64,000 nucleotides of DNA from Pseudomonas tumuqii (lineage in GTDB: Bacteria; Pseudomonadota; Gammaproteobacteria; Pseudomonadales; Pseudomonadaceae): the NCBI RefSeq assembly GCF_013184545.1, contig NZ_JAAOJA010000001.1:793425-857424 (forward strand). Reading direction: 5' to 3'. Shown here piece after piece: positions 37,265 through 45,230 of the stretch. Every line of letters begins with the position of its first letter. Positions within the stretch are counted from its first letter, which is position 1. The notes beneath the pieces were generated by a model, which was not told where the DNA came from, searched no databases, and saw only the letters and a program-made list of their open reading frames with translations. Position numbers and translations under genes: made by a program.

Positions 37265-38683
37265 ATGAGCGAACGTATTCCCGCGCAGATCATCGAGACC
37301 ATCGACCCGCGCCAGCCTATCCGCCTGACGCCCTCCCAGGCTGGCGGGCCGATTCATACCCGCAGTTTTAGCGGCCGTTTTCGCAATCTGCGCCTGTACG
37401 GTGCGGGTTTGCTGTTTCTGATCTTCTTCGGCACCGCCTGGCTGGACTGGGACGGTCGCCAGGCGGTGCTGTGGAACCTGGCCGAGCACCGCTATTACAT
37501 CTTCGGCGCGACCTTCTGGCCGCAGGATTTCACCCTGCTCTCGGCGCTGCTGATCATCGCCGCCTTCGGCCTGTTCACCATCACCGTGGTGGCCGGGCGG
37601 GTGTGGTGTGGCTACACCTGCCCGCAGAGTGTGTGGACCTGGGTATTCATGTGGGCGGAGAAGGTCACCGAGGGCGAGCGCAATCAGCGGGTCAAGCTGG
37701 ACGCCGCGCCCTGGTCGCTGAACAAGCTGCTGCGGCGCAGTGCCAAGCACGGGATCTGGCTGGCGGTCAGCCTGCTCACGGCGCTGACCTTTATCGGTTA
37801 CTTCACGCCGATCCGCACGCTGGCCAGCGACCTGCTGCGCCTGCAACTGGATGGCGGCACGCTGGTGTGGGTGCTGTTTTTTATGGCCGCCACCTATCTC
37901 AACGCCGGCTGGCTACGCGAGAAGGTCTGCGTGCATATGTGCCCCTACTCGCGCTTTCAGAGTGCGATGTTCGACGATGACACCCTGCTGGTCGCCTACG
38001 ACGCCAAGCGTGGCGAAGGCCGTGGCCCGCGCAGGAAGGACAGTGACCACAAGGCCGAGGGCCTGGGCGATTGCATCGACTGTTATATGTGCGTGCAGGT
38101 GTGCCCCACCGGCATCGATATTCGCGATGGCCTGCAGATCGACTGCATCAGCTGCGGCGCCTGCATCGATGCCTGCGACGGGGTGATGGACAAGATGGGC
38201 TATGCCAGAGGTCTGGTGGGCTATCACTCCGAGCGTGAACTGCAGGGCGGCAAGACCCATTGGCTGCGGCCACGGTTGATCGGCTATGGCATCGCGCTGG
38301 TGCTGATGCTCGCCGCCTTTGTCTGGGCCTTGAGCGCGCGCTCGATGCTGTCCATCGACTCGGCCAAGGACCGCAGCATGTTCCGCGAAAACCAGCTGGG
38401 GCAGATCGAGAACACCTACCTGCTCAAGGTGATCAACAAGACCCAACAGCCGCAGCTCTATGGCCTGGCGTTGGTCGACAGCCCTGGCCTGCGCCTGGAT
38501 GCACCGCAGCAGCAGCTGCAGCTGAATCCTGGGGAAATTCTCGATGTGCCGGTGACGGTGGTGCAGCTGGTCGAGCAGGCCGCCGGCGCGACCAGGCCGG
38601 TGCGTTTCGAGCTGAGCAACCTGGCCGATGCGGATCAGCGCGCACAAACCCAAAGCGTGTTTATCGCCCCGCGCGGGCGCTGA
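37265..38683 (+). CDS. ccoG: Cytochrome c oxidase accessory protein CcoG
   Basis: 472 residues, MSERIPAQIIETIDPRQPIRL. Five membrane segments, the motif VWCGYTCPQSVWTWVFMWAEK, and two 4Fe-4S clusters in CIDCYMCVQVCPTGIDIRDGLQIDCISCGACIDACDGVM. The C-terminal domain is Ig-like (FixG C). CcoG helps deliver copper to cbb3 oxidase by reducing it. No ccoNOPQ genes lie in the window, and I saw no ANR/FNR box upstream. Confidence 0.93.
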   Translation: MSERIPAQIIETIDPRQPIRLTPSQAGGPIHTRSFSGRFRNLRLYGAGLLFLIFFGTAWLDWDGRQAVLWNLAEHRYYIFGATFWPQDFTLLSALLIIAAFGLFTITVVAGRVWCGYTCPQSVWTWVFMWAEKVTEGERNQRVKLDAAPWSLNKLLRRSAKHGIWLAVSLLTALTFIGYFTPIRTLASDLLRLQLDGGTLVWVLFFMAATYLNAGWLREKVCVHMCPYSRFQSAMFDDDTLLVAYDAKRGEGRGPRRKDSDHKAEGLGDCIDCYMCVQVCPTGIDIRDGLQIDCISCGACIDACDGVMDKMGYARGLVGYHSERELQGGKTHWLRPRLIGYGIALVLMLAAFVWALSARSMLSIDSAKDRSMFRENQLGQIENTYLLKVINKTQQPQLYGLALVDSPGLRLDAPQQQLQLNPGEILDVPVTVVQLVEQAAGATRPVRFELSNLADADQRAQTQSVFIAPRGR

Positions 38684-38745
38684 CGGGCGTGAATCGGCAA
38701 CTCCCAGTAGACTGTGGCCCACCACTGGCCGCAGTCACGGACACG

Positions 38746-40155
38746 ATGAAACGCTACGAGAAACTCGCCGACCAGATTGCCGAACTGATCCGCAGCGGTG
38801 TACTCGCCCCCGGCGAGAAGGTGCCTTCGGTGCGCCACGCCAGCCGCACCCATGGGGTCAGCCCGTCCACGGTGTTCCAGGCGTATTACCTGCTGGAAGA
38901 CCGCGGCCTGATCCAGGCCCGCGCCCGCTCCGGCTACTACGTCCGCGAGCTGGCGCGACATTCCCTGGCAGAGCCGGAAACCAGCCAGCAGCCGATGCAG
39001 ACCACCGAGGTGGATGTCAGCGAACTGGTGTTCTCGGTGCTCGGCTCATTGAAAGACCCGGACACCGTGCCGTTCGGTTCGGCCTTCCCCAGCCCCGACC
39101 TGTTCCCCCTGCAGCGCCTGGCCCGCTCCATGGCGCAGACTGTGCGCGACATGCCGCCCCAGGCGGTGATCGCCGACATGACCGAAGGCAATCCCAACCT
39201 GCGCCGGCAGATCGCCCTGCGCTATATGGTCAGCGGCGTAATGCTGCCGCTGGAGGAACTGGTGATCACCAGCGGCGCCATGGAGGCGCTCAACCTGTGC
39301 CTGCAATGCGTGACCCAGCCGGGCGATCTGGTGGCCATCGAGAGTCCGGCCTTCTACGCCACCCTGCAGGTGTTGGAACGGCTCAAGCTCAAGGCCGTGG
39401 AAATTCCCGTGCACCCGCGCGAAGGCATCGACCTGGATGTGCTGAGCGAGCGCCTGGCCCGCCTGCCGATCAAGGCCTGCTGGTTTATGAGCAGCCTGCA
39501 GAACCCGCTCGGCGCGAGCATGAGCAACAGCAAGAAAGAGGCGCTGTATCAATTGCTACAGCGTCATCAGGTGCCGCTGATCGAGGACGATGTCTACGCC
39601 GAGCTGTACTTCGGCAGCCAGCCGCCCAAGCCGGTGAAGAGCTTCGACCGCGACGGCCTGGTGATGCACTGCGGCTCGTTTTCCAAGTGCCTGGCACCCG
39701 GTTACCGGGTCGGCTGGGTGGCCGGCGGGCGCTATGCCGAGCAGATCAGCCGGCTCAAGCTGATGACCACCATCTCGCCCTCGGTGCCCGCCCAGGCCGC
39801 TCTGGCCGACTACCTGCAGCACGGCGGCTACGACCGCCACCTGCGCAAGCTGCGCCACGCCCTGGAAACCCAGCAGGCCTCGATGCTCGCCTCCGCCGCG
39901 CGGCACTTCCCGGCCAGCACCAAGGTGACCCGGCCCAGCGGCGGCTATTTTCTCTGGTTCGAATTCCCCGAGCAGGTCGACTCGCTGCAGCTGTTCCAAC
40001 TGGCCCTGGCCCAGGGCATCAGCCTGGCCCCGGGGCCGATCTTCTCGGCCACCCGGCGCTTCGGCAACTGCGCGCGCCTGAACTACGGCCACCCCTGGAG
40101 CGCCCAGAGCGAACAGGCGATGGCCGTGCTCGGGCGCATCATCGGCTCCTTCTGA
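38746..40155 (+). CDS. MocR-type (GntR-aminotransferase) regulator
   Basis: 469 residues, MKRYEKLADQIAELIRSGVLAPGEKVPSVRHASRTHGVSPSTVFQAYYLLEDRGLI: GntR winged helix, linker, then an aminotransferase I fold. The pyridoxal-phosphate lysine is in CGSFSKCLAPGYRVGWVAGG, and the aspartate block is LIEDDVYAELYFG. Starts 62 nt after ccoG; no clear ribosome site. Target unknown. Confidence 0.88.
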   Translation: MKRYEKLADQIAELIRSGVLAPGEKVPSVRHASRTHGVSPSTVFQAYYLLEDRGLIQARARSGYYVRELARHSLAEPETSQQPMQTTEVDVSELVFSVLGSLKDPDTVPFGSAFPSPDLFPLQRLARSMAQTVRDMPPQAVIADMTEGNPNLRRQIALRYMVSGVMLPLEELVITSGAMEALNLCLQCVTQPGDLVAIESPAFYATLQVLERLKLKAVEIPVHPREGIDLDVLSERLARLPIKACWFMSSLQNPLGASMSNSKKEALYQLLQRHQVPLIEDDVYAELYFGSQPPKPVKSFDRDGLVMHCGSFSKCLAPGYRVGWVAGGRYAEQISRLKLMTTISPSVPAQAALADYLQHGGYDRHLRKLRHALETQQASMLASAARHFPASTKVTRPSGGYFLWFEFPEQVDSLQLFQLALAQGISLAPGPIFSATRRFGNCARLNYGHPWSAQSEQAMAVLGRIIGSF

Positions 40156-40306
40156 GCCGCGACAAGCGTCTGTTTTCGCTCAGCGGCGACAACTCGTCCC
40201 CTCGGCACCAACAGGGAGACAGACACGTCGCTGGGACACAGCTTTTGCAGCCACGCAAAAAGCCATACATGCCCGCGCGGGATTAAAAGGGAGCGTTCAG
40301 ATGCAA

Positions 40307-40332
40307 GAAAACCGGCTCAATGGCCGGTTTTC
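40307..40332 (-). terminator. Terminator of the tRNA-Gly transcript
   Basis: GAAAACCGGC and GCCGGTTTTC form a perfect 10-bp stem with a 6-base loop. On the minus strand it lies 42 nt after the tRNA 3' end and carries TTTTC in its 3' arm. Its symmetry could also stop rightward transcripts from the MocR gene. Confidence 0.75.
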
Positions 40333-40374
40333 AGGGGCTTTCACTGCATGCGTGGGCATGTGGAAAGAGAGGAC

Positions 40375-40448
40375 TGGAGCGGGCGAAGGGAATCGAACCC
40401 TCGTTATCAGCTTGGGAAGCTGGAGTAATGCCATTATACGACGCCCGC
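40375..40448 (-). tRNA. tRNA-Gly (anticodon TCC)
   Basis: 74 bases including an encoded CCA. Acceptor arms GCGGGCG/CGCCCGC pair fully. The anticodon stem is CCAGC/GCTGA-type around CTTCCCAAG with anticodon TCC, and the T arm holds GGTTCGATTCC. A TATAAAG-like -10 lies just upstream. It reads GGA and GGG codons. It stands alone, with no other tRNA beside it. Confidence 0.93.
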
Positions 40449-40542
40449 TTGGGGGAGCCTTTATACCGGAAGTCGCGGCTGAAATGAAGTCCGCGCCGAG
40501 TGCTTTTTCGTGCGACTCGGTGCGGACGGGGTCGGCTGTGGT

Positions 40543-41427
40543 TCATACGGCCAGCGCATGCTGCATGTCTACCTGCGCACGGTAGCCGGTTTGGCGCTGT
40601 GCTGGGCTTTGCAGGAAGCCCAGCAGTACTTCGCTGCTTTGCTGCCACGCGGCTTTGTGTTCCATGTCGAGGAAGTGCCCGGCATTGTCGATGATGGCGA
40701 ATTTGCAATCGCTGAGGTGCTCGGCGAATACGCGCACGTCTTCGGGCGAGGTGTATTCGTCGTGCTCGCCATTGACGAACAGCACTGGAATGTCGATGCC
40801 CGCCAGGCAGTCCATCTGGCAATGGGTTTCCAGGTGCACGACCTGGTCGATATGGGCGTGCATCTGGCGGTACTCGTGTTCGTCCAGGCTGCTGATGTGG
40901 CGATGGTTGAAGCGCTTGAATAGCGACGGCAGGTGCTTGCCGATGGTGTTGTTGACCAGGTGGCCCAGACCCACGCCATCCACGGCTTGCAGGCTGGCCA
41001 TGCCTTTTTCCAGGTAGTCGAGCATCGGTGCGTTGATCAGCGGCGAGAACGAGGCGATCACCGCTTTTTCGATGCGCGGCGGACGCTGCGCCAGGGCCAG
41101 CATGGCGGCGACGCCACCCCAGGAGAACGACTGCAGGTAGTCGGCTTTAAAGTGCTCGATCAACTCCAGCAGGATGCGCGCTTCATCTTCCTTGGTCAGC
41201 GGCTGGTTGTGGCTGTTGTGCGGCTTCGATTGGCCGGAGTAGGGCTGATCGTAGAGCACCACGTTGAATTGGGTATTCAGGTATTTGACCGTCTGCGCGA
41301 ATGCGGCAGTGGTCGACAGTGACCCGTTGACCAGGATAATGGTCTTGCGGGCGCTGGGGCTGGAGTAAAACTCGGTGTGAACCTTGTAAGTTCCGTGAAT
41401 GTCGACGACAGCGATGGTTGGCTGCAT
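40543..41427 (-). CDS. phaG: (R)-3-hydroxyacyl-ACP thioesterase/transacylase PhaG
   Basis: 294 residues, MQPTIAVVDIHGTYKVHTEFY, an alpha/beta hydrolase very close to PhaG of P. putida and to RhlA. Features are ILVNGSLSTTAAFAQTVKYL, VVLYDQPYSGQSKPHN, the serine nucleophile elbow QSFSWGGVAAML, VLFVNGEHDEYTSPEDV and the histidine in NAGHFLDMEHK. PhaG releases 3-hydroxyacyl groups from fatty-acid synthesis toward medium-chain polyhydroxyalkanoates. RhlA is the alternative, but no rhlB follows and the sequence reads as PhaG. GGAG lies 9 nt before the ATG at 41427. Confidence 0.9.
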   Translation of the reverse strand: MQPTIAVVDIHGTYKVHTEFYSSPSARKTIILVNGSLSTTAAFAQTVKYLNTQFNVVLYDQPYSGQSKPHNSHNQPLTKEDEARILLELIEHFKADYLQSFSWGGVAAMLALAQRPPRIEKAVIASFSPLINAPMLDYLEKGMASLQAVDGVGLGHLVNNTIGKHLPSLFKRFNHRHISSLDEHEYRQMHAHIDQVVHLETHCQMDCLAGIDIPVLFVNGEHDEYTSPEDVRVFAEHLSDCKFAIIDNAGHFLDMEHKAAWQQSSEVLLGFLQSPAQRQTGYRAQVDMQHALAV

Positions 41428-41827
41428 GTTGTTTCTCCAGGCGCAAATTGACCATGGCAAACGGCGGGGCGGGGCCGTTTACCGAGCAAGTAGGACAGAT
41501 AGCAAAGCGCCTGGACATGACAAGCGAATGTCAGGCTGGAGGTTTTTATAAGAATTATTTTTCAATCGGTCAGGGCTGAAATAGAGCATTCGCAGCAGCC
41601 TTTTCACTGGGCTGGAGCGATGTCGTGTTACCAGGCAGGAACCCTTTCGCGCAGAGCGCAAGTAACCAAAAGAACGCTTAGATGGCTTTCTGTGACTGGT
41701 TGGTCACATCAAGACCTTATGGTTGGATTTAAGCAGTGGCCTCCGGTGCTGGCAAGGCTTTATTTGGTTAGTGCACTACCGTTTATCGGTTAGCCTGCTA
41801 AGGGTGTGACTCGGCGCGAAATTGGCG
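41428..41827. other. 400-base non-coding region upstream of phaG
   Basis: No convincing ORF on either strand. It holds the leftward phaG promoter region, AT-richer than its surroundings, with several TGGTT/AACCA pieces (TGACTGGTTGGTCACA near 41693, GTTAGTGCACTAC near 41768). No terminator with a T-run or known regulator site was recognised. Confidence 0.4.
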
Positions 41828-42529
41828 TCAGTCAGGGCAGAAGCTGGCGATTTCCTCGGCCGTCAGGGCGCGGTACTGACTGGGGCAGAGTAGTTCATCG
41901 AGCTGGATCGCGCCCATGCTCAGGCGGTGCAAACCGACGACCTTGTTCTGGAAGTGGCCGAACATGCGCTTGACCTGATGGTAGCGACCCTCGTAGAGGG
42001 TCAGGCGTGCCTGGCGCGGGGCGAGAATCTGCAACTCGGCGGGTTGGGTGAGCAGGTCCTCGAAGCGAAAGTACAGGCCGCGGGCGAAGACCTCGATGCA
42101 GGCCGGGTCGATCGGGTCTTCGGTATCGACCAGATAGACCTTGGGTTGTTTGCCGGTCGGCGCGGTTACCCGGCGCGACCACTGACCGTCGTTGGTGATC
42201 AGCAGCAGGCCACTGGTGTTGAGGTCGAGGCGCCCGGCCAGGTGCAACTCCTGCTTGTCCGGCTCGTCGAGCAGATCGAGCACGGTGCGGTGCTCGGGAT
42301 GTTCGGTGGCGCTGACCACGCCAAGCGGTTTGTGCAGCATGAAGTAGCGTGCGGCTTTGCCGGCCTGCAACAGCTCCTCATCCAGCTCGACGCGACTGAA
42401 GACCCGCACCTCGTCGTGGCTGTCGCGACTGACCTGGCCATCCACGCGCACGCGGCCACTGGCGAGCAGTTGGCGCACGTCCTGGCGGTTGAAGCGCGGC
42501 AGGTTGCTGAGAAAACGGTCGAGGCGCAT
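41828..42529 (-). CDS. rRNA small-subunit pseudouridine synthase (RsuA family)
   Basis: 233 residues, MRLDRFLSNLPRFNRQDVRQLLASGRVRVDG: S4-like RNA-binding domain, then the synthase core. The catalytic aspartate is in LHLAGRLDLNTSGLLLITNDG; the other family motif is YEGRYHQVKRMFGHFQNKVVGLHR. RsuA modifies uridine 516 of 16S rRNA in E. coli. A longer frame to 42808 overlaps the CWC gene and is not used. Confidence 0.88.
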   Translation of the reverse strand: MRLDRFLSNLPRFNRQDVRQLLASGRVRVDGQVSRDSHDEVRVFSRVELDEELLQAGKAARYFMLHKPLGVVSATEHPEHRTVLDLLDEPDKQELHLAGRLDLNTSGLLLITNDGQWSRRVTAPTGKQPKVYLVDTEDPIDPACIEVFARGLYFRFEDLLTQPAELQILAPRQARLTLYEGRYHQVKRMFGHFQNKVVGLHRLSMGAIQLDELLCPSQYRALTAEEIASFCPD

Positions 42530-42531
42530 GG

Positions 42532-42744
42532 CTAGTCGGCGCTTGGCGGCGTTGTGCTCGGTGCCAAGCCTCGGGCGCAGCGGGGGCACAGGCAGGCGCT
42601 GTTGCGCTGCTCGGGCGGCAGGCTGTCGAGCACCTCGGGGTCGATACGGGCGCTGAAACACCAGCAGTCGGTCACGGGCGTGGCGGACTCGGCCTGGCCA
42701 CACTGGTTGCGCTGGCCGCAGCGTGGGCAACGACTGGGATTCAT
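42532..42744 (-). CDS. Cysteine-rich CWC-family small protein
   Basis: 70 residues, MNPSRCPRCGQRNQCGQAES. Cysteines in CPRCGQRNQC, CWCF and CLCPRCA fit the CWC zinc-finger-like family (PF14375). Overlaps the GGDEF gene's stop by 4 nt and ends 2 nt before the pseudouridine synthase start, so the three are cotranscribed. Role unknown. Confidence 0.82.
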   Translation of the reverse strand: MNPSRCPRCGQRNQCGQAESATPVTDCWCFSARIDPEVLDSLPPEQRNSACLCPRCARGLAPSTTPPSAD

Positions 42745-44213
42745 GCGCTGGCTTCGCAGGTGCGGTTGCGCCCGGACTGTTTGGCGCGGTACAGGGCGCC
42801 ATCGGCACGGGCGAGCAGCTCGCTCAGCGAGTCGTCCGGGTGCAGTTCGGCCAGGCCAATGCTGGTGGTGATCTGCAGGCTGGCACCTTTGTAGCTGAAG
42901 CGGCTGTGCTCGGTCTGCTGGCGGACTTTTTCGGCGAGCAGACGCGCCTGCTCGGGCGAGGTGTCCTTGAGCAGGAGAATGAATTCTTCACCGCCCCAGC
43001 GGCAGATGATGTCGGACTGACGCAGGTTGTCGCGCAGTTTGTTGGCGAAACCGCGCAGCACTTCGTCACCGGCCAGATGGCCGTGGTTGTCGTTGAGATC
43101 CTTGAAATTGTCGAGGTCGAGCAGCAGGGCGCAGAGTGGACTGGGGTTGCGCCGCGCTTCCTGGATCGCCTGGTTGGCCAGCAGGTCGAAGCCGCGGCGA
43201 TTGAGCAACTCGGTGAGTTGGTCGGTGGTGGCCAGGGCGGCGATGCGTGTCTGGTAGCGGCGCAGGACAATGCTGACCAGGGTCAGGACGATGACGGTGA
43301 CCACCAGGCAGATCAGCAGGTTGAGGTACAGCGATTGGCGAATGCCGGCCAGCGCCCCGGTTTCGTGCTTGTCGACGAACAGGTACCAATCCAGCTCGGG
43401 AATGAAGCGCACGTTGAGAAAGTGGCCGCGGCCGTGTTCCTGATACTCGAAGTCGCCGGTTTGCGGCTGTGGCAGTTTTGCCTGGAGGTCTTCCAGTCCC
43501 GCCACGTCACTGAGCGCCTGACCGACCTTGGCGCCCATTGGTCCGCCAGTAGCGCCGGTGAGCACGATGCGACCGTCGGTGTCGACGAAGTACACGCTGC
43601 GGTCATAGCGTATTTGGTAGTCATCGATCAGCTTGACCACCGCATCCACGGTCAGGCCGACGCCGGTGGCGCCGATAAAACGCTGGTCGTAGTCGAACAC
43701 CTTGTAATTGATGAAGACGGTCAGGCGGTCCTGGTTGGCCATGTCGACATCGACATTGATTTCGTAGGGTTCCTGCATGTCGCGCACGCGGAAGTACCAG
43801 CTGTCACGCGGCTCCTGGGCGGCGACACTCTTAAGTACACCCTTGGCCTGGTAGTAGGTGTGGGTCTGCTCGGAGACGAAAAAGCTGGTCACGGCGCCAT
43901 AGTGCTCCTGCACCTCGCGCAGGTAGCGGGTCATCTGGGCGACGTCCTGCTCGCCGCTCATCACCCAGTCGCGGACGAAGGTGTCGCGGGCCATCATCGA
44001 GGAGATCAGCACCGGCGTGACCAGATCCTTCTGGATCTCGGAGTAGACGTTGTCCGAGGTCAGCGGCAGTTCGGTGTTGACGATGTTGTCGCGGATCGAC
44101 TCGAGCGCGGCGTAGTAGCTGGCCAGCGAGGTGGCGAGGAAGCCGCAGCCGAGCAATACCAGCAGCAGCAGGACCAGGGGGCGTTGACTGGTGGTCGAGG
44201 GAACGGACGGCAT
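42741..44213 (-). CDS. Membrane diguanylate cyclase with periplasmic Cache sensor
   Basis: 490 residues. A membrane segment at 12-32 (LVLLLLVLLGCGFLATSLASYY) and one near 300 (LLICLVVTVIVLTLVSIVL) enclose a dCache-type periplasmic domain (WYFRVRDMQEPYEINVDVD, GATGVGLTVDAVVKLIDDYQ, YFVDTDGRIVLTG). The C-terminal GGDEF domain reads DQLTELLNRRGFDLL, LLLDLDNFKDLNDNHGHLAGDEVL and active-site RWGGEEFILLL. GGEEF is an active form. No RxxD inhibitory site is obvious before it. It should make c-di-GMP, relevant to the lapD system 13 kb away. Confidence 0.92.
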   Translation of the reverse strand: MPSVPSTTSQRPLVLLLLVLLGCGFLATSLASYYAALESIRDNIVNTELPLTSDNVYSEIQKDLVTPVLISSMMARDTFVRDWVMSGEQDVAQMTRYLREVQEHYGAVTSFFVSEQTHTYYQAKGVLKSVAAQEPRDSWYFRVRDMQEPYEINVDVDMANQDRLTVFINYKVFDYDQRFIGATGVGLTVDAVVKLIDDYQIRYDRSVYFVDTDGRIVLTGATGGPMGAKVGQALSDVAGLEDLQAKLPQPQTGDFEYQEHGRGHFLNVRFIPELDWYLFVDKHETGALAGIRQSLYLNLLICLVVTVIVLTLVSIVLRRYQTRIAALATTDQLTELLNRRGFDLLANQAIQEARRNPSPLCALLLDLDNFKDLNDNHGHLAGDEVLRGFANKLRDNLRQSDIICRWGGEEFILLLKDTSPEQARLLAEKVRQQTEHSRFSYKGASLQITTSIGLAELHPDDSLSELLARADGALYRAKQSGRNRTCEASA

Positions 44214-44456
44214 GCAAGGTTCTGCTCGCGAAATGGTGGCGCCATGCTAGCGTGCAATTGCCATGGCGTCACCGGCTGGCGCTGCTTTGGCGGCACGCTA
44301 GCCTGCACCACCGATCGTTCGGGCTTGCTGCCATGGCGGGTAAAGGACTACCGTGCGCGCTTGGTAACTTGCAATGTGAAATCGCATTGCGCCTTGCTGA
44401 TCTGTTCTGACTTCAACACATCCGTGCGACGTCCTTTTCAGCAACCCGAGCCGCCC

Positions 44457-45116
44457 ATGCCTGGTTACCGCATCAAATACTCCACCCTCAGCATCGGTGC
44501 CGAGGATTTTCACCTGTGTTCCCTGCGCGATAAACAGCAGTTCGCCGACCAGGACGGCCTGGCCGAACTGGCGGGGATTTCTTCGGCGACCTGGCCGCTG
44601 TTCGGCCAGATCTGGCCCGCCGGTGAAGTGTTGGCACAGACCCTGAGCGGCATGGCCGTGCAGGGCCTGCGCATCCTCGAACTGGGCTGCGGCCTGGGGC
44701 TGACCAGCTTGTTGTTGCAACGCCTGGGCGCGGATATCACCGCCAGCGACTACCACCCGCTGGCCGGCGAGTTTCTGCTGCGTAACGCCGTGCTCAATGA
44801 GTTGCCGCCGATTCCCTATCAGAACTGCGACTGGGCCGAGCACTACCTGGGGCTGGGCTTGTTCGACCTGATCATCGGCAGCGACCTGCTCTACGAGCCC
44901 GCCCACCCGGCCCAGCTCGCCGACTTTATCGCCCGCCACGGCGCGCGCTGCTGCCGGGTCGTGATCGTCGATCCGGGCCGCGGCAATGCGGCGCGCTTCA
45001 GTCGCTCGATGCTGGGCCATGGTTATCAGCAGATGGCCGACAAGGTGAACCTGCTGGATGACCCGGATGCGCCGTTCAAGGGGCGCATCCTCAAGTATCA
45101 GCGCTTGCTGGCCTAA
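44457..45116 (+). CDS. Class I SAM-dependent methyltransferase, METTL/lysine-type
   Basis: 219 residues, MPGYRIKYSTLSIGAEDFHLCSLRDKQQFADQ. The SAM site is ILELGCGLGLTSLLLQRLGADITASDYHP, with WPLFGQIWPAGEVLA before it and FDLIIGSDLLYEP as motif IV. The pattern is that of the METTL21-like/nicotinamide N-methyltransferase group, which often modifies protein lysines. Substrate unknown. Confidence 0.8.
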   Translation: MPGYRIKYSTLSIGAEDFHLCSLRDKQQFADQDGLAELAGISSATWPLFGQIWPAGEVLAQTLSGMAVQGLRILELGCGLGLTSLLLQRLGADITASDYHPLAGEFLLRNAVLNELPPIPYQNCDWAEHYLGLGLFDLIIGSDLLYEPAHPAQLADFIARHGARCCRVVIVDPGRGNAARFSRSMLGHGYQQMADKVNLLDDPDAPFKGRILKYQRLLA

Positions 45117-45141
45117 CGGCCTTGACGATTCTGTAGATGAC

Positions 45142-45164
45142 GTAGGAGCCAGCTTGCTGGCGAT
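45142..45164. repeat. REP-type repeat unit
   Basis: A 23-base unit beginning GTAGGAGCCAGCTTGC. It is identical to the unit inside the guanidine carboxylase gene (48455-48477, other orientation). It lies between the methyltransferase and allophanate hydrolase genes, a normal intergenic place for a Pseudomonas REP. Confidence 0.8.
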
Positions 45165-45230
45165 GCTTTTGACCTACAACGATCGCCGGGACGCCAGCAC
45201 GGACGAGGCGTCCCCCGGCTCCTGCACAGG

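Noticed and set aside
40156..40306. Small RNA or gene between the MocR regulator and the tRNA terminator
   Set aside because: No promoter or ORF stood out; the hairpin at 40307 is explained by the tRNA transcript.
42723..44456. Long N-terminal extension of the methyltransferase frame
   Set aside because: It runs antisense through the GGDEF gene. The methyltransferase domain itself starts just after 44457.
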